A stretch of DNA of 64,000 nt from Aedes albopictus (lineage: Eukaryota > Arthropoda > Insecta > Diptera > Culicidae). The translations under genes were made by a program, and so were the position numbers. Below are positions 11,212 to 22,300 of the stretch, piece by piece (within the stretch, counting starts at the first letter, position 1; the number at the start of each line of letters is the position of its first letter). Below the pieces are notes generated by a model. It was not told where the DNA came from, did no database searches, and saw only the letters and a list, made by a program, of their open reading frames with translations. The stretch spans positions 13,297,346 to 13,361,345 of the forward strand of contig NC_085137.1 of NCBI RefSeq assembly GCF_035046485.1, in the 5' to 3' direction.

Positions 11212-11440
11212 TTGTTAATTGTTGGATTTCTCAGCTATGCAGTCTCCAAACTCCTTGGAACGACAACGGGTTTAATTCGTCCCTATGTTTCGGCAATGTT
11301 TATTGCCATCTTCAGGGGCAAACTACCACTAGGTGGATTAATTAGGGATTTTTTTTTTTCTTCATCTATCATTTTTTATCCTAAACCAAGGTTTTGCGTC
11401 CTTCAAAATACGATGCGTAAATTTTGAATAATTATAAACC
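11212..11440 (-). ncRNA. Hammerhead-ribozyme-like motif (Penelope-type terminus?)
   Basis: On the minus strand, 11318-11281 reads ccc-CTGAAGA-t-ggcaat-aaac-attgcc-GAAAC-ata-ggg. This has the order of a hammerhead core: CUGANGA, a six-base-pair stem II with a four-base loop, GAAA, then a short segment ending AUA, with ccc/ggg able to pair as stem I. Minimal hammerheads with a very short stem III are known from Penelope-like retroelements. The related motif cgacgtttcg appears at 26713, 40835 and 53089 in this window. Activity is inferred, not shown, and no Penelope protein is present nearby. Confidence 0.45.
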
Positions 11441-11539
11441 GAAAACATTCCAAGTATCTCTAATACACATGTGATACTGCAACTGGCGACACATGTAACG
11501 TAAAAGCACGTTTATCCGTAGAGACGCAAGAAGAATTTC

Positions 11540-12720
11540 TGTATAAATCCCATGAAGAAGTTACCTGGGGTAACCGCTTGAAGAATCCCTGGGAAAATAC
11601 CAGGCAAAATCTCTAGACGAATCCTTGGGTAAATCACAAATGAAATTCTTTGAAGTATCACTGGAAGAAATCCGGCAGAATCTATAGAATTATTCCTTGA
11701 GATATATCTTGTATTCTTCGAAGAAATTCTTAAAAAACCCGTGTTGTTGAAAATCAGATTTTCTGGAGAAATACCTGTAAAAATCCCTGGAGTTATTCCT
11801 CGAGCAATCCCTAGAAGAATTAATGGAGGAATTCCTGAAAGAACTTCTGGACAATTTCTGGAGAAATTCATGGAAGAGGTCCTAGGCCATAGGTTCTCAA
11901 ACTTTCAGGTACGCGACCCCCTTTTGTCAGCGGACGTACTTTTCGCGACTTACCATAGAAATTGTCTCATTTGTTGTATGTAACAGTAAAATATTAGACA
12001 GTCCCTCGCGACCCTGAGGGGTCACGACCCACAATTTGGGAAACCATGTCCTAGACGATGTCTTTAAGATATCTCTGAAGGAATTTCAGGACAATTCTGT
12101 GGAGGAATCTCTAGAAGAATTGCTGAAGGAATCCCCGGAGAAAATAGCAGTATCTCTATGTTTGTCAAGACTGGAAAGCCATGTACCCTAGTTTCTGGAG
12201 CGACACCTGGAGGAATCCCTGAAATAATCCATGGAAAAACCTTTATATGAATCCTTGGAGGAGTTGAAAAAGAGTTCTCTGGAGAGATTTTTATAGAATT
12301 TTCTGGAGCAATTTTTGGAGGAGTTCCTGGAAAAAAAATTTGAAGAAATACATGTAGAAGTGGAATTCCAGAATTTCCCCGAACCCGAAAAAATATCGAA
12401 AAGGATCTTCGGAGTACTTTTTTTTTAAACAATTCTGATGGAGGTACTGTGGAGGTACTTGATGAAATCCCTGTAATTTGCTGGGACAGATCACCGGAGG
12501 AATTTCTGGATGAATCTAAGCAGGAATTCTTGGAAGAGTCCAAACAGGAAGTTGTGGAAGTAAACTAACAGCAATCCCTCTTTCCTGGAGGAATCGCGGA
12601 AAGAATTTTTGATATAAAAATATTCAGAGTATTTATCTGAGGAACTCTTTGAAAACTTCCCTGAAGAAGCATCTGCAGGAAACCCACCCGGAACTATTAT
12701 GTAAATTTCAGTAGCAATTC
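11540..12720 (+). repeat. Degenerate 12-bp minisatellite, block 3 (opposite orientation)
   Basis: The same kind of repeat as blocks 1-2 appears here in reverse complement form (cctggaggaattcctgaagga). It is interrupted by the small element at 11888-12048. The minus-strand ORFs (e.g. ILPGIFPGILQAVTPG) are translation of the 12-bp period. Confidence 0.75.
11888..12048. mobile_element. Small hAT-type MITE, 161 bp
   Basis: Ends are cataggttctcaaactt and the complement of catggtttcccaaatt, flanked by an 8-bp duplication tcctaggc/tcctagac (11880-11887, 12049-12056; 7 of 8 match). Eight-bp duplications and the ggttctcaaactt terminus are typical of hAT elements. It sits inside minisatellite block 3. 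Confidence 0.7.
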
Positions 12721-13475
12721 TCGAAGCAACTCCAACACACATTCCTATAGAAATCTGTGCATATTTCGTAACTCACTGGATCAATCCGTTCCCCGCAAAC
12801 TACAGTAGAATCACTTGGCATAATACGAAACCACACGATGAAGGCGACTTGCTCCGCAAAAGCTCCTCTCCTCAATGAGGCAGCTTCACACACTGACAAC
12901 CTCGCCATGGTGCTGGCTGTCACTGATGCTTGCTAGGGGAAGGACATGTAAGGGGAATAACACTTAACTAAATTCACACCCCACAAAATCCTACAAGGAA
13001 AATATAAAGGAATCTCAGTTTGAATTCGAGGATGAAATTATGGAAATAAAAAAAATCCTCAGGAAGAACTCCTGAGTAATTCCTAAAAGAAATGTCTGGG
13101 TTAACCGCAGCAAGAATTCCTGAAGGAATCCCATGAGGAGTCACTGGAGGCTAATCCAGTCAAAATGCTTATGAAATTGGGTCACTACTGTATCATATTT
13201 CCATTTAAATTTTCCTGATTTTCCAATATCTTTCTTAAAAGATGATGTGATAAAACAGCACTGTATCTCGAAAAATGGGACAGCAGAGTTTGGCACCCAT
13301 CAGAAATAAAGAGAAGATTTCGCCAGAAAATGGCTCTCTAAAAACTGCAAATAACCTCCAAAGCTACTCATGAAGAATGTTGATCGGATCAACTATAAAT
13401 AAACTTCGTCTTGATAAGAATGCCGGTCGGTACCGCATTCATTCGCCATTACCGATGGAAAATGTAAAGCTGCCC
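12721..13475. other. Unassigned sequence
   Basis: A little more 12-bp repeat occurs near 13020-13150. The rest shows no recognised gene or element. Confidence 0.3.
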
Positions 13476-13965
13476 GTTTCTGGAAATATTATGACAAATC
13501 ATATCCAACAACTATGCACATAGCAGCGTTCTCCTCAGCCAGCACAGAAGGGCGGAAAAAAGTGGCCACCCCATATCGACTGCCGCAATGCAGTGATTGG
13601 TTGTTCATTCCAGCAAGTTTAGTTGCAACCTGTTCCTTGAAAAACTGCAAGGTGTACAAGGTACGCACGCGGATAACAACTAGCCCCTGCCGACTTCTAG
13701 GTAGGAACAGCAAAAAACACTTCATCAGGATAAGCCGCTGTTGCTTCTCGGAATGTACGCAACCCCGCTATTAATTGCGCGTACCACCTTGGCTGGCTGC
13801 GACTGGCTGGCTGGAAGGGTGGATGGAGAAAATCTTATCACATTGTCTTTACTACAGTACCTACCTACTCGTAGTGAGGTGGAAGACAGTGACGACGACG
13901 AACAAGTCGTCGAACGCATATAGGCAGGTACTATGTGTGTAGGGGAGAGTGGAGTGAAATGCTCC
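13476..13965. other. Unassigned segment with open frames on both strands
   Basis: Moderately GC-rich sequence carries ORFs of 78-88 codons on both strands without recognisable domains. The strands read through each other, as expected from composition. It could be part of an unannotated host exon or regulatory region; nothing decides this. Confidence 0.25.
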
Positions 13966-14168
13966 TCCTCGAAATATATGCATTTTAACATATTCCTTTT
14001 TAAGACAAAACTATCCCCCAGTATGAAACATAGTCGGGTTTCGAGTGCTTTTATAATCGTTTCAAGTTTTCACAGGAAGTCTTACAGAAGTTCACATCTT
14101 GTGGCATGCAAACTTCCGTTATATGTTGTGAAATTCAGACTTAGAATGATTACATGAAATTAACACTA

Positions 14169-14425
14169 CACAGATCGAAAAAAGTGTAAAATTCTGTGAC
14201 ATATGATGCACATAATTGGAGCGTGGGATATCAAAGAAGTTTACATGACATATTATGTAAACTGCCTTTACATGTTATGTAACTCAGCATGGCTCTGAGT
14301 ATTTACATGATATATAACACAAATGTACATGATATATCATCTAAAACCATCATAACACTAAGTTTACATGACTAAAATGAAGTTTACATGACGTGTACGT
14401 GTAAACCTCATTATTTTTATCTGTG
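14169..14425 (+). mobile_element. TA-flanked MITE family M1, copy 1
   Basis: The element begins cacagatcgaaaaaagtg and ends ttatttttatctgtg, flanked by TA. The interior is full of the palindromic block acatgatatatcatgt. A second copy lies at 62090-62352 in inverse orientation, matching along most of its length, including the outer block gacatatgatgcacataatt. Non-autonomous. Confidence 0.8.
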
Positions 14426-14899
14426 TATTTTTTACGACACAACATGTTAATTTTCATATGTTTTTTATGTTATTATATGTTATTTCTTTTATATTACATT
14501 AGACAGCATACATGGCAAAAGCGAAGTTACAATTTGCACAGTTAAAAATTGTTACAGTTTGCTACCTGTAACAAAAGGATCTATCCATATCGCTCACATT
14601 TTTTCATCAGCTTATGAATTTGAAGCTTGCATTCAACATTCCATACAAGAAATTCTTCAATGTAGAATTATGTGAAATCGAATATAAATGCATATGCTGT
14701 TCTTTTTTATGTCGGGTGTAATATTAGGATTTTTTTTTGTTGTGTGAGTATAGGCTTCCTCCGGTAGCTTGCAACTTTCTTTCAATACAAAATTCAACTT
14801 GTTTGTTTTTATGGAGCCTATAAAATGTTCCTTATCAGATAAGCATGTCGTTTTACTCCGAAGGTAATTCCATACCTCTATCCCCCAGATATTAAAAAG
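14426..14899. other. Unassigned AT-rich stretch
   Basis: No gene or repeat recognised. Confidence 0.3.
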
Positions 14900-15380
14900 T
14901 ATTACGGCAGCCTGTATGCATGTCGTGCCCAGGCCATCAACATCGTCATCGTCTTGGTTCATATTCGCTGGCGCTGCACATAGGCCGTCGCGTCGTCAGA
15001 GAGGAGGCTGCCATTATAGTAATAATGAGGTCTTGTCGGTCGTTCGGGTTCTGCACTGCACTGCACCAAGCAAAGAGGGAGGGCCCGGATGGCTTGCGCG
15101 AGTAGCTCAAATAGAGAGGTACACCCATCAAAAAGCCGGGAATCGATGCGATGGCAGGCAACCGCCCTCCTCCAGCTTCTCCCTCGGTGGGCAACGAAGC
15201 GATCGACGACGACGACGACGACGACGCACGCACGAATCAAGCGAGGGAACGAACGAGTACCTTCCTTCGGTTCATAACTACTCCCCATACTCCATTTTTG
15301 CACCCAACCAACAGCCACCATCAATGATCGTCGTCGATGTCGATGAAGGTGCTCTCTGTGCATAAGAAGTATACAAAGAA
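14900..15380. other. GC-rich island with CGA/ACG microsatellite
   Basis: This stretch has a cgacgacgacgacgacgac tract near 15202 and several overlapping ORFs of 61-149 codons on both strands. The simultaneous open frames and lack of domains argue that they are compositional. The island is not obviously TE-derived and may be host regulatory or exonic DNA. Confidence 0.35.
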
Positions 15381-15778
15381 AAAAGCGGAAGAGAGGAGTG
15401 GATACATGTTATCATGAAATTAATATTTTTCCATTCTTTTTTTTTATCGATTATCTATCCAATAAAGTATAATATTAAAAGTTTGTAGCGATGAGGAACT
15501 CAAGTAACAATTTGATGCTGAACAAACGTTTTTCCAACTATTTTACAGCAGCCTTCAATTGAGCAAAAGCTGAGCACAAGATGTACAATCCTTTGTTCAG
15601 CTCGTAAACATCAAATTTTAAGAATTTTATTCAACATATAGCTGATTGGAGGTATATTGAAAGGCTGATTAAAGGCTTAATCAGTAATAAATAGAATTTA
15701 TTTTTGCAACTCGGCACTATAAATTCTTATTATACACTAGCCGTTTTGGCACCGAAACGGTCTACTTTTTCGCACTAT

Positions 15779-15853
15779 ATCAAATAATTACATTATGGTT
15801 CATAATGCAACTCATTTCGGTTGCATTATGAACTATAATGCAATTGTTTGATC
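15779..15853. repeat. Hairpin, about 31-bp arms
   Basis: The arms caaataattacattatggtt... and ...actataatgcaattgtttg flank an acrylic-like short loop (tcattt). It lies in the insertion carried by repeat A copy 1 and may be a minimal MITE. Confidence 0.6.
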
Positions 15854-16055
15854 AACAATCTGAGTTTCCACCTTGGTTGCCACCGTTTTCACGGTAAGAG
15901 CTTGCAAAACTGTGACGGATATAGTTGGTTATAGTACAGCTTGCTTGATCCAAACGTCAGGTCTAGTGGAGCAAGGTGGTCAGTCTCATTGATCTACCGC
16001 GAAACATGATGGTATTGATGGAAATGATCATATTCAAGTAAATAATACAATTGTA

Positions 16056-16178
16056 GGGGAACCAACATATTTTGGACACAGCAACGCACCAATATTTTTT
16101 GGACACTTACGGCAAAAACAAATGGAAGTGTCCAAAATATATTGGCGTAACGCTGTGTCCAAAATACGTTGATTCCCC
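16056..16178. mobile_element. TA-flanked 123-bp MITE
   Basis: It begins ggggaaccaacatattttgg and ends caaaatacgttgattcccc, with TA on each side (16054-16055, 16179-16180). The inverted arms are about 50 bp, with the ttttggacac motif repeated internally. Fits a miniature Tc1/mariner-type element. Confidence 0.75.
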
Positions 16179-16552
16179 TATATCCTTGGAAATGAGAGCA
16201 TTACTTGTTGTGCATGACTAATCAATAACATAAGCTGAACTAAGCATGCATTGAGGCTGAAGAAGCTATGTGGGATCTATGAAAACATTGCTTGAGACAA
16301 CTGTCAAAAATCGTTTAAACAACACTGGCGTTTGATTTGTATGGGTCGTATTAGCATAGGAATAACAGCAAACATACGACCTATTCAAATCGAACCCCAG
16401 AACAGATGATTAATTCTGCATTTTGGTGTAAGATTGAAAGCTAGTTACACATATGAATAATATTCTATTCAACTTGATATTCAGCCATCTATGTATTGCT
16501 GATTGAAAAGGTTGAACAAGCCATACTTCAGGCTAATATTCAGCTGTCATTG

Positions 16553-16729
16553 GAGCGGACCTGATGTTATGATTAAAGCACGTGACTATTACGCCGAGGA
16601 CCTGGGATCAAATCCAACTCCCGACGAACTCGGAAAATGTGAGTTCTTGCTTCGGAAGGAAAGTAAAGCGTGGGTCCCGAGATGAACTAGTCTAAGGGCT
16701 AAAAATCTCGTTAATATAGATTAAAAAAA
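16553..16729 (+). mobile_element. tRNA-related SINE with 11-bp target duplication
   Basis: The 177-bp insert has a tRNA-like head: gatgttatgattaaagcacg followed by ggatcaaatcc, which fits a pol III B box. The body gaaggaaagtaaagcgtggg and the tail ctcgttaatatagattaaaaaaaa look like a mosquito SINE. Target duplication agctgtcattg (16542-16552 and 16730-16740) shows insertion into repeat family A copy 1. The duplication is perfect, so the insertion is likely fairly recent. Confidence 0.85.
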
Positions 16730-17005
16730 AGCTGTCATTGTGTTCTGCCACTGACACCATTAATCAGCCAATGTTCAGCTAATACTCTCATTCTTTTCTT
16801 TCTTTTATGGGTTTATGGTTTCTTTTATGGGTTGCTTTTGATCATAGAAACGGGAAGTCAAACACTCCAAATAAACAAACAATTTGAAGACTACTTTGCC
16901 TCGAGAAGGCTTTGGAAACCACAGCAAAACCACAAATAAACGTAGACACGATCAGCCCTATATTTTTTTTTTTTGTTTTTTTTTCTATAAAGAATCAGGT
17001 TTGCT

Positions 17006-17117
17006 TTAGTTTCAGTTCAGTTTCAGTTCAGTTTCAGTTCAGTTTCAGTTCAGTTTCAGTTCAGTTTCAGTTCAGTTTCAGTTCAGTTTCAGTTCAGTTT
17101 CAGCTCAGTTTCAGTTC
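17006..17117 (+). repeat. 11-bp minisatellite (cagtttcagtt)n, copy 1
   Basis: About ten near-perfect copies of an 11-bp unit lie between two poly-T tracts (about 16963-16984 and 17131-17140). The same unit forms a 440-bp array in the other orientation at 28091-28532. The unit contains no stop in any frame of this strand, so it translates as an 11-residue repeat FSSVSVQFQFS. Not a gene. Confidence 0.9.
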
Positions 17118-17149
17118 TACAGGCTAGATATTTTTTTTTTTCAATAAAC

Positions 17150-17640
17150 ACGGTTTCCACAACAAAACTCTCACAGTTACCAAGGCTACTAACTCCGACC
17201 ATAATCCCAGGAAACCATCGCCCATCACGGAAGCCGGTTTTCTTTTCCAATTACCTATCCTTGGAACGGACCATCCCGGCCAGCATGCACCGGCAGTATC
17301 ATATCGAGCACATCTCCCACCGATAGCAGCACCGGCCCCCTCATTTCGACCTAAATGAAGAAAAATTACCGGCCTACAAAAAATCATCATTTTCTGATCG
17401 CCATCGCGGAAAGCGAAGAAAAAACTATAACTCAACCCAAGGGACCTTCTACTGTAGACTGACTCGGTAAAATGATGCAGCCAGCGCAGCCATCACACTT
17501 TTCGATTTATTCTGCCACCGAACGGATATGAGCGAAAATGGAAAAAATATCTTTCGCCAGACATCAGCGAATTTTGCCCTGCATTCGGCTTGCCGCGTTC
17601 GTCCAACCGCCATCTTTATCCAATAATTTCTCAAATATTT
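17150..17640. other. Unassigned moderately GC-rich stretch
   Basis: No domain is recognised in the short ORFs on either strand. No terminal repeats seen. Confidence 0.3.
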
Positions 17641-18340
17641 AATATTTCATCCCTTGCAATCAATGCTCATTGAATTTGATTGGCTTGGGCTGGTGAAGTG
17701 GCGTACTGATGTACTCTCCAGGTACTCCGTTTGAGACCCTTTCGCATTGCACTTTTGTTGCGCTCTCTCTTTTGGCTTCTGTTGTTCAGCGTGCACCTTC
17801 GCCGTTGTTTTTCGTTTTTTTTTTTATTTCTTCAAAGATCTTAAATATATGCTCTTATTGCCCCCGCGCCCCGGCTCTGGTTCCGTGCATGATGATTACG
17901 CCTCCCCAACGCTACCGCTCCAGCACTGGCAGTGGCAAATGGGTGCATTCTGGGGAACTAAGGGTATGACATGTTTGTCCAATAAAGTTCCAAGAAAGTC
18001 AACAACTTCAACAGTACTTCAAAATATTGCTTGGGAACTGTAGAAGTGTCTATAGAACTCGAAACAGCGAAGCAGACTATGTTTCACTTGAGACACCGAT
18101 ACGACGAACTGTAACCCCATGAATAGCCGGATAGTCCGCTATTACTTATTGACCGGAATTGAGCAACGAGAAGGAACCCAAAGTGAAGGACCATTTCGAC
18201 AAAGAACTTTTTCAAACCCTTATCCGATAAAGTGCAGAGTTTTGTCAAAACCAGCTCCACATCTCTGTCAGGTATGACTGTCTTACCCCAGTTCCCCATT
18301 CTGCAACAGAATGGAACTTTTTTACTCATTTTGTTCACCC
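17641..18340. other. Unassigned sequence
   Basis: No gene or repeat recognised beyond poly-T runs. Confidence 0.3.
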
Positions 18341-18344
18341 AGAG

Positions 18345-18665
18345 CCTGCTGCATCTACCCAGGCAACCAACCGGTGATGCTGATGGTGGTGATGATGGCA
18401 TAGTATGTTTTTACGACGACTTATGCTGCCTCTCGTTGATCTACTATGCATCACATTGCCACATTGCATTGAAGTAAGTTTACATTGTGATGACGGACGA
18501 CGACGGCGATGACGATGATGATGATGATGGTGGTGGCAAAGTGTGGGCATACGTATTATCAGAAGCACATTTCACGTTCCACCACTGACGATGGGTAGAG
18601 CGCCTTTACTACAGCAGCCATTGGCTCCATCGCCACCGTCACCGCCATTGCAATGAGCGGTGGCT
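18345..18665. repeat. GC-rich stretch with GAT/GAC trinucleotide tracts
   Basis: Tracts such as gatgatgatgatggtgg (18514-18535) and gacgacggcgatgacg occur here. The minus frame reads HHHHHHHRHRRRR, a microsatellite translation. Unique sequence lies between the tracts. Confidence 0.6.
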
Positions 18666-19435
18666 CCGGTAATGCAAGTTGCACATTATGTACTTGCTCA
18701 TTTTATGCATCTGCGGAAGAATGCAGATTGCAAATGCAACGGATTTCAGTGAAACAATAATCAACTCAATGGGCATACCTACACGAACACTACCGAGCGG
18801 AGTAAGATGAATGTGATTGCCGAATGTTCGAGAATCAGCAGAAGGAGCTCCAGAAAATTGTATTGTACTTTATGTATTTTTTTTTTAATATTACTTCAAC
18901 ATGTATCCAGAAAAATCTTCAGAAATTCATGTAACTCATTTCATTGACTTCTGAACAAATAAACACAAACAAACACACCAGTGTTCTTGATGATTTCTCC
19001 TCCAAAAGTCGTAAATTGATTGATTTGTCTTTATTAAAGAGTCTTTCAGCCCTTGGCTGGTTCTCTCTTCCGCGAAAAGTCGTAAATACCAGTCCTCTAA
19101 AACTCTCAGCAATGCCTTCGAAAACCCCGTCAGGTCCCGAAAACATCCCTGGAACCTGCTTCGAAAATTAATGTCTTCAAATATTCACACTTCTGGTTCT
19201 CGAGGTGCCCACATGACTTTTTCACAGTTTTCGGAACAACTGGAACTCCATGTCTGCATTGCAAAACTGTCATTTCATAGTCCGATCATCTTGATTTGTG
19301 TTACAACCATGATTGTAAGCTGTTTTCTAGGCAAATAGCATTCATGCATGAACGTAGTGTATGACGGTATTATGAAACACTACTAGCCATGACGTTAAAA
19401 GCATTACGACAATAGTGATAAAAAGTACAGGACAA
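18666..19435. other. Unassigned sequence
   Basis: No recognised gene or element. Confidence 0.3.
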
Positions 19436-19439
19436 CTCA

Positions 19440-19700
19440 CTGCCTGAAACCCCCTGGAAGCCCCGGAAACCGCCTGAAACGCCCCTAAGTTTCCTTAAAA
19501 CGCCTTTGAGATTCCTTGGAACGTCCCAGAGACCAGTACAGCCCCTTAGAACTCCTTGACATCCCCTAAGAGTCATTGAGAGCCCTCTTAAATGCCCCTG
19601 ATACCTCCACGAAACCCCCTTAAACGACCCTGATATCCGCTGGACCTCTCATGGAACCCCATGAGACCCCCTGGAACTCCTTAAAATCTCCTGAGTAGAG
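19440..19700 (-). repeat. Degenerate ccctggaa/ccttaaaacg repeats
   Basis: Irregular repeats of about 12 bp such as cccctaagtttcc, gaaaccccctggaa and cccttagaactcc recur. They give a pseudo-protein with RGCQGVLRGCTGL on the minus strand. A C-rich relative of the 12-bp minisatellites. Confidence 0.65.
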
Positions 19701-20730
19701 GTGTCAGTGATATTACACCAAGTTACCGAGTAACCAGCTCTCCAAATCAAAACATATTTTTTTAATTCACAGTATGAGAATACGTTTCTTTGCATTATTT
19801 TACTCAAGCTCTACGAATTAGCTTAACTCTTGATAAACATTAATAGAAAAAAAGATTTACGGGCGTTTAATTGATTTGCGCCCCACATGTAAGATAAAAT
19901 TTCTATTTAAAAATTTCCTCTTACTTCAATATCTATGATCAAAATATCTTTGCAATCGATTCGTTGAATCCGGAGATATAACAGCTCAAAGTAGGCCATC
20001 GGATAATTTTACCTTTTTCAAGAATCTTTATAACTTCGTGGAGAATAGCCCGACCTTTTCTAAATTTGGACCACTGATACACAACTAGTTGATGAACTTA
20101 CAGTAAAAATTTGAGAATATTTGATGCATTTTTCGAAAAGTTACAGCAAGTTGAACATTTTTTGAAAAGTGTAAATTTTGCCTGTCCCGATCATTTTGTC
20201 TATCCCCTGTAGTAAAACCGCCAATATGGATTTCCAACAATATGTGCCTCCGTACTTGCAGAAATACTGTGATACCTCTTATTTTATGCACATTTTAATG
20301 CCCTGCATAAAAAGAGGGAAAGGTATTCAGAACCAATATTGTGCACAAGAACATTCAATATTGACGGCAACTATTGCAACGGCGGCCAGAAAGTGTTTAT
20401 AGGGTAGAGCAGGGGTTCTCAAACTTACGAAACACGACACTTACGATTATAATAGAATTTGACGACCATCCAGCACATAATTGAAGTCATTTTAAATAAT
20501 TTCAACTTAACTTTTGAATAAATACAATGTATCACTTTCATAGATTTCCGTTAAGTAGCATTTAATATTGAAATATTTTAAGTTTATTTTTTACAGTGCT
20601 TTATCCGTTGTCTTCAAATCAAAATAAGCCAAAAATAAACATATAATTTAGTCTTGTCGAACTTTGCTAATTTGTTTTTGATTTTATCCGATCATTTGTA
20701 TTTATGCTTTGAGCTTTATTTTCTTTTAAT
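19701..20730. other. Unassigned AT-rich sequence with a solo hAT-like end
   Basis: At 20410 the motif caggggttctcaaactta resembles a hAT terminal inverted repeat, but I find no matching complementary end nearby. No gene recognised. Confidence 0.35.
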
Positions 20731-21302
20731 CAGGGTTGACAATCGTCCTTCTCGTCACCACTGCGTGAAGATAACAATAAAACAATCTTCGTCCGATAGA
20801 ACAACGGTGACGATTAGCCTTTTCGTCGCCGACTGCGGGCTTCACGACGAAGCTCAATCATAAATAGTCACCCACCAACTTTTTCGTCGTCCTCTTTGTT
20901 CCCTGGAAACGAGTGACGACGGGCCAAGCGAACGCCAACTGGGAATAGCTTTTATTGGCGTTTCGGTACTTATAGTGGTGTGAAACCTCACTAGCTCAGT
21001 TGGTAAGAGTGCTGGATTAGCAATCTAGAGGTTCGTTGTTTGATTCCAGGTGCAATTATTTTTTTATTAAAATCTTTTTTTTTGTGTGTTGCTGGTGGCA
21101 ACATTGACTCCGTCGGCTAGACGCACTTGGACGAAGAGCGAAACAAAACGAATGAAGATTTTGTTTTCGTCACGACGCAAGCCCTTCACGACGATTCGCT
21201 GGCTTGAATGAGTCATCCGATGTGGAACGAGCAACGATGACGATCTAGTTTTCGTTCTCGTCGTCGACTTTTTTGGTCGTACGGCGACGATTTTCAGCCC
21301 TG
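20731..21302. mobile_element. hAT-type non-autonomous element, 572 bp
   Basis: Ends cagggttgacaatcgtc and the complement of gacgattttcagccctg are flanked by a perfect 8-bp duplication cttttaat (20723-20730 and 21303-21310), the hallmark of hAT insertion. The interior is rich in tcgtcgtc blocks in both orientations and carries a tRNA-like segment. No transposase ORF. Non-autonomous copy. Confidence 0.9.
20986..21060 (+). pseudogene. tRNA-like segment (Ala-AGC-like) inside the hAT element
   Basis: The stretch tagctcagttggtaagag is an excellent A box and D arm. It is followed by ctgga-ttagcaa-tctag, an anticodon stem-loop with anticodon AGC, and gtttgattcc, a weaker B box. The acceptor ends do not pair and the T stem is poor, so it is not a working tRNA gene. 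It is more likely a captured tRNA pseudogene or SINE head carried by the element. Confidence 0.6.
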
Positions 21303-21310
21303 CTTTTAAT

Positions 21311-22298
21311 AGCATAATTTTATTAAAGTATTATCGTCCAGAATATGAAAAACCATCCAAATAATGTTTTAAGAGGGCAATATTGAAAAAAAAGGCAATG
21401 GCATACGCCAAGAAGTCAAGAAAAATCGCAGTAGGCAAAACAATGTTTGTCGGGGACAACTAGTTTGATATTAAGGTTAGCCTTTGGTTTTGATTTTGAG
21501 GGGAAGTACACAAGAAGTTTTATGGGTTATACATAATCTGAAACTTTGAAACCTCATTGTGCAATTCAAAAACAACAAGCTTTTGTGAATGAATACGGTA
21601 TTGAAAACAATCCGGACTGTCCCGCAAATTAGACGAGAGAAGATAATATAGAGTGATAGACATTCATTTAGCCGAGACAAAAAAAAACAAGTTTCCGGAC
21701 ACTTATGCAAAACTCATACAAAAGATTTTATGCCAAAACTTTTTTATTGCAGTGATAGTATATCTAGGACTGTTTATGAAAAGGTGATACATCACCCTTA
21801 CAAATACACTGAAACAAAAACGAGGGTAAAACCCTCCAATGTCATTTTTTGTCTAGACATGTGTTGAGCCGAGGTAAATGAAAATTTTGTTTTAATAGAA
21901 TTATTGCAATTTCGTGAGTATATATTACGAGCATATACACCAAGGATTTTAGTTTATGACGTGTTAGCAAGATAATTTACCTTAAAAGTATATTTATTTG
22001 TGAAATTCCGAGAAATATTACAACAAAACACTTAAATGTAACTAGCGTACATTACATTAGTTGTTTTGAAAATATGGCAAATATGTTTATTTAAAAGCTT
22101 CAGTTCACACAAAAATGAAACAATTGGTTTTTTTTCATTCAATCTAAAGAAATATATCATAAATGTGTCTTGGTCATGAGCCATATTCATTTTTGACATG
22201 ATTTATTTTAAAAGAACTTCTAAATTATGAAGCAAGTAGTTCCTGCTAGAAATTTGAATACTTTGAGTGCCATTTCTCCAAATGTGGGACCTCCAATG
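21311..22298. other. Unassigned AT-rich stretch
   Basis: No gene or element recognised. A 77-codon minus ORF (21477-21710) shows no domain. Confidence 0.3.
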
Positions 22299-22300
22299 TA

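Larger units (their letters stand above)
15503..16790 (+). mobile_element. Repeat family A, copy 1, with nested insertions
   Basis: Both ends match copies at 38314-39012 and 51601-52262: gtaacaatttgatgctg at the left, ttaaaggcttaatcagtaat inside, and ccagccaatgttcagctaat at the right. Copy 1 is longer because extra sequence at about 15720-16190 is absent from the others, and a SINE sits at 16553-16729. No conserved ORF. Family not named. Confidence 0.75.

Noticed and set aside
13489..13725. Possible histone H3-like stretch (EQVATKLAG) on the minus strand
   Set aside because: The match covers only a few residues and fails before and after; composition explains it.
20986..21060. Functional tRNA-Ala gene
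   Set aside because: The D and anticodon arms are good but the acceptor and T stems do not pair, and it lies inside a transposon.
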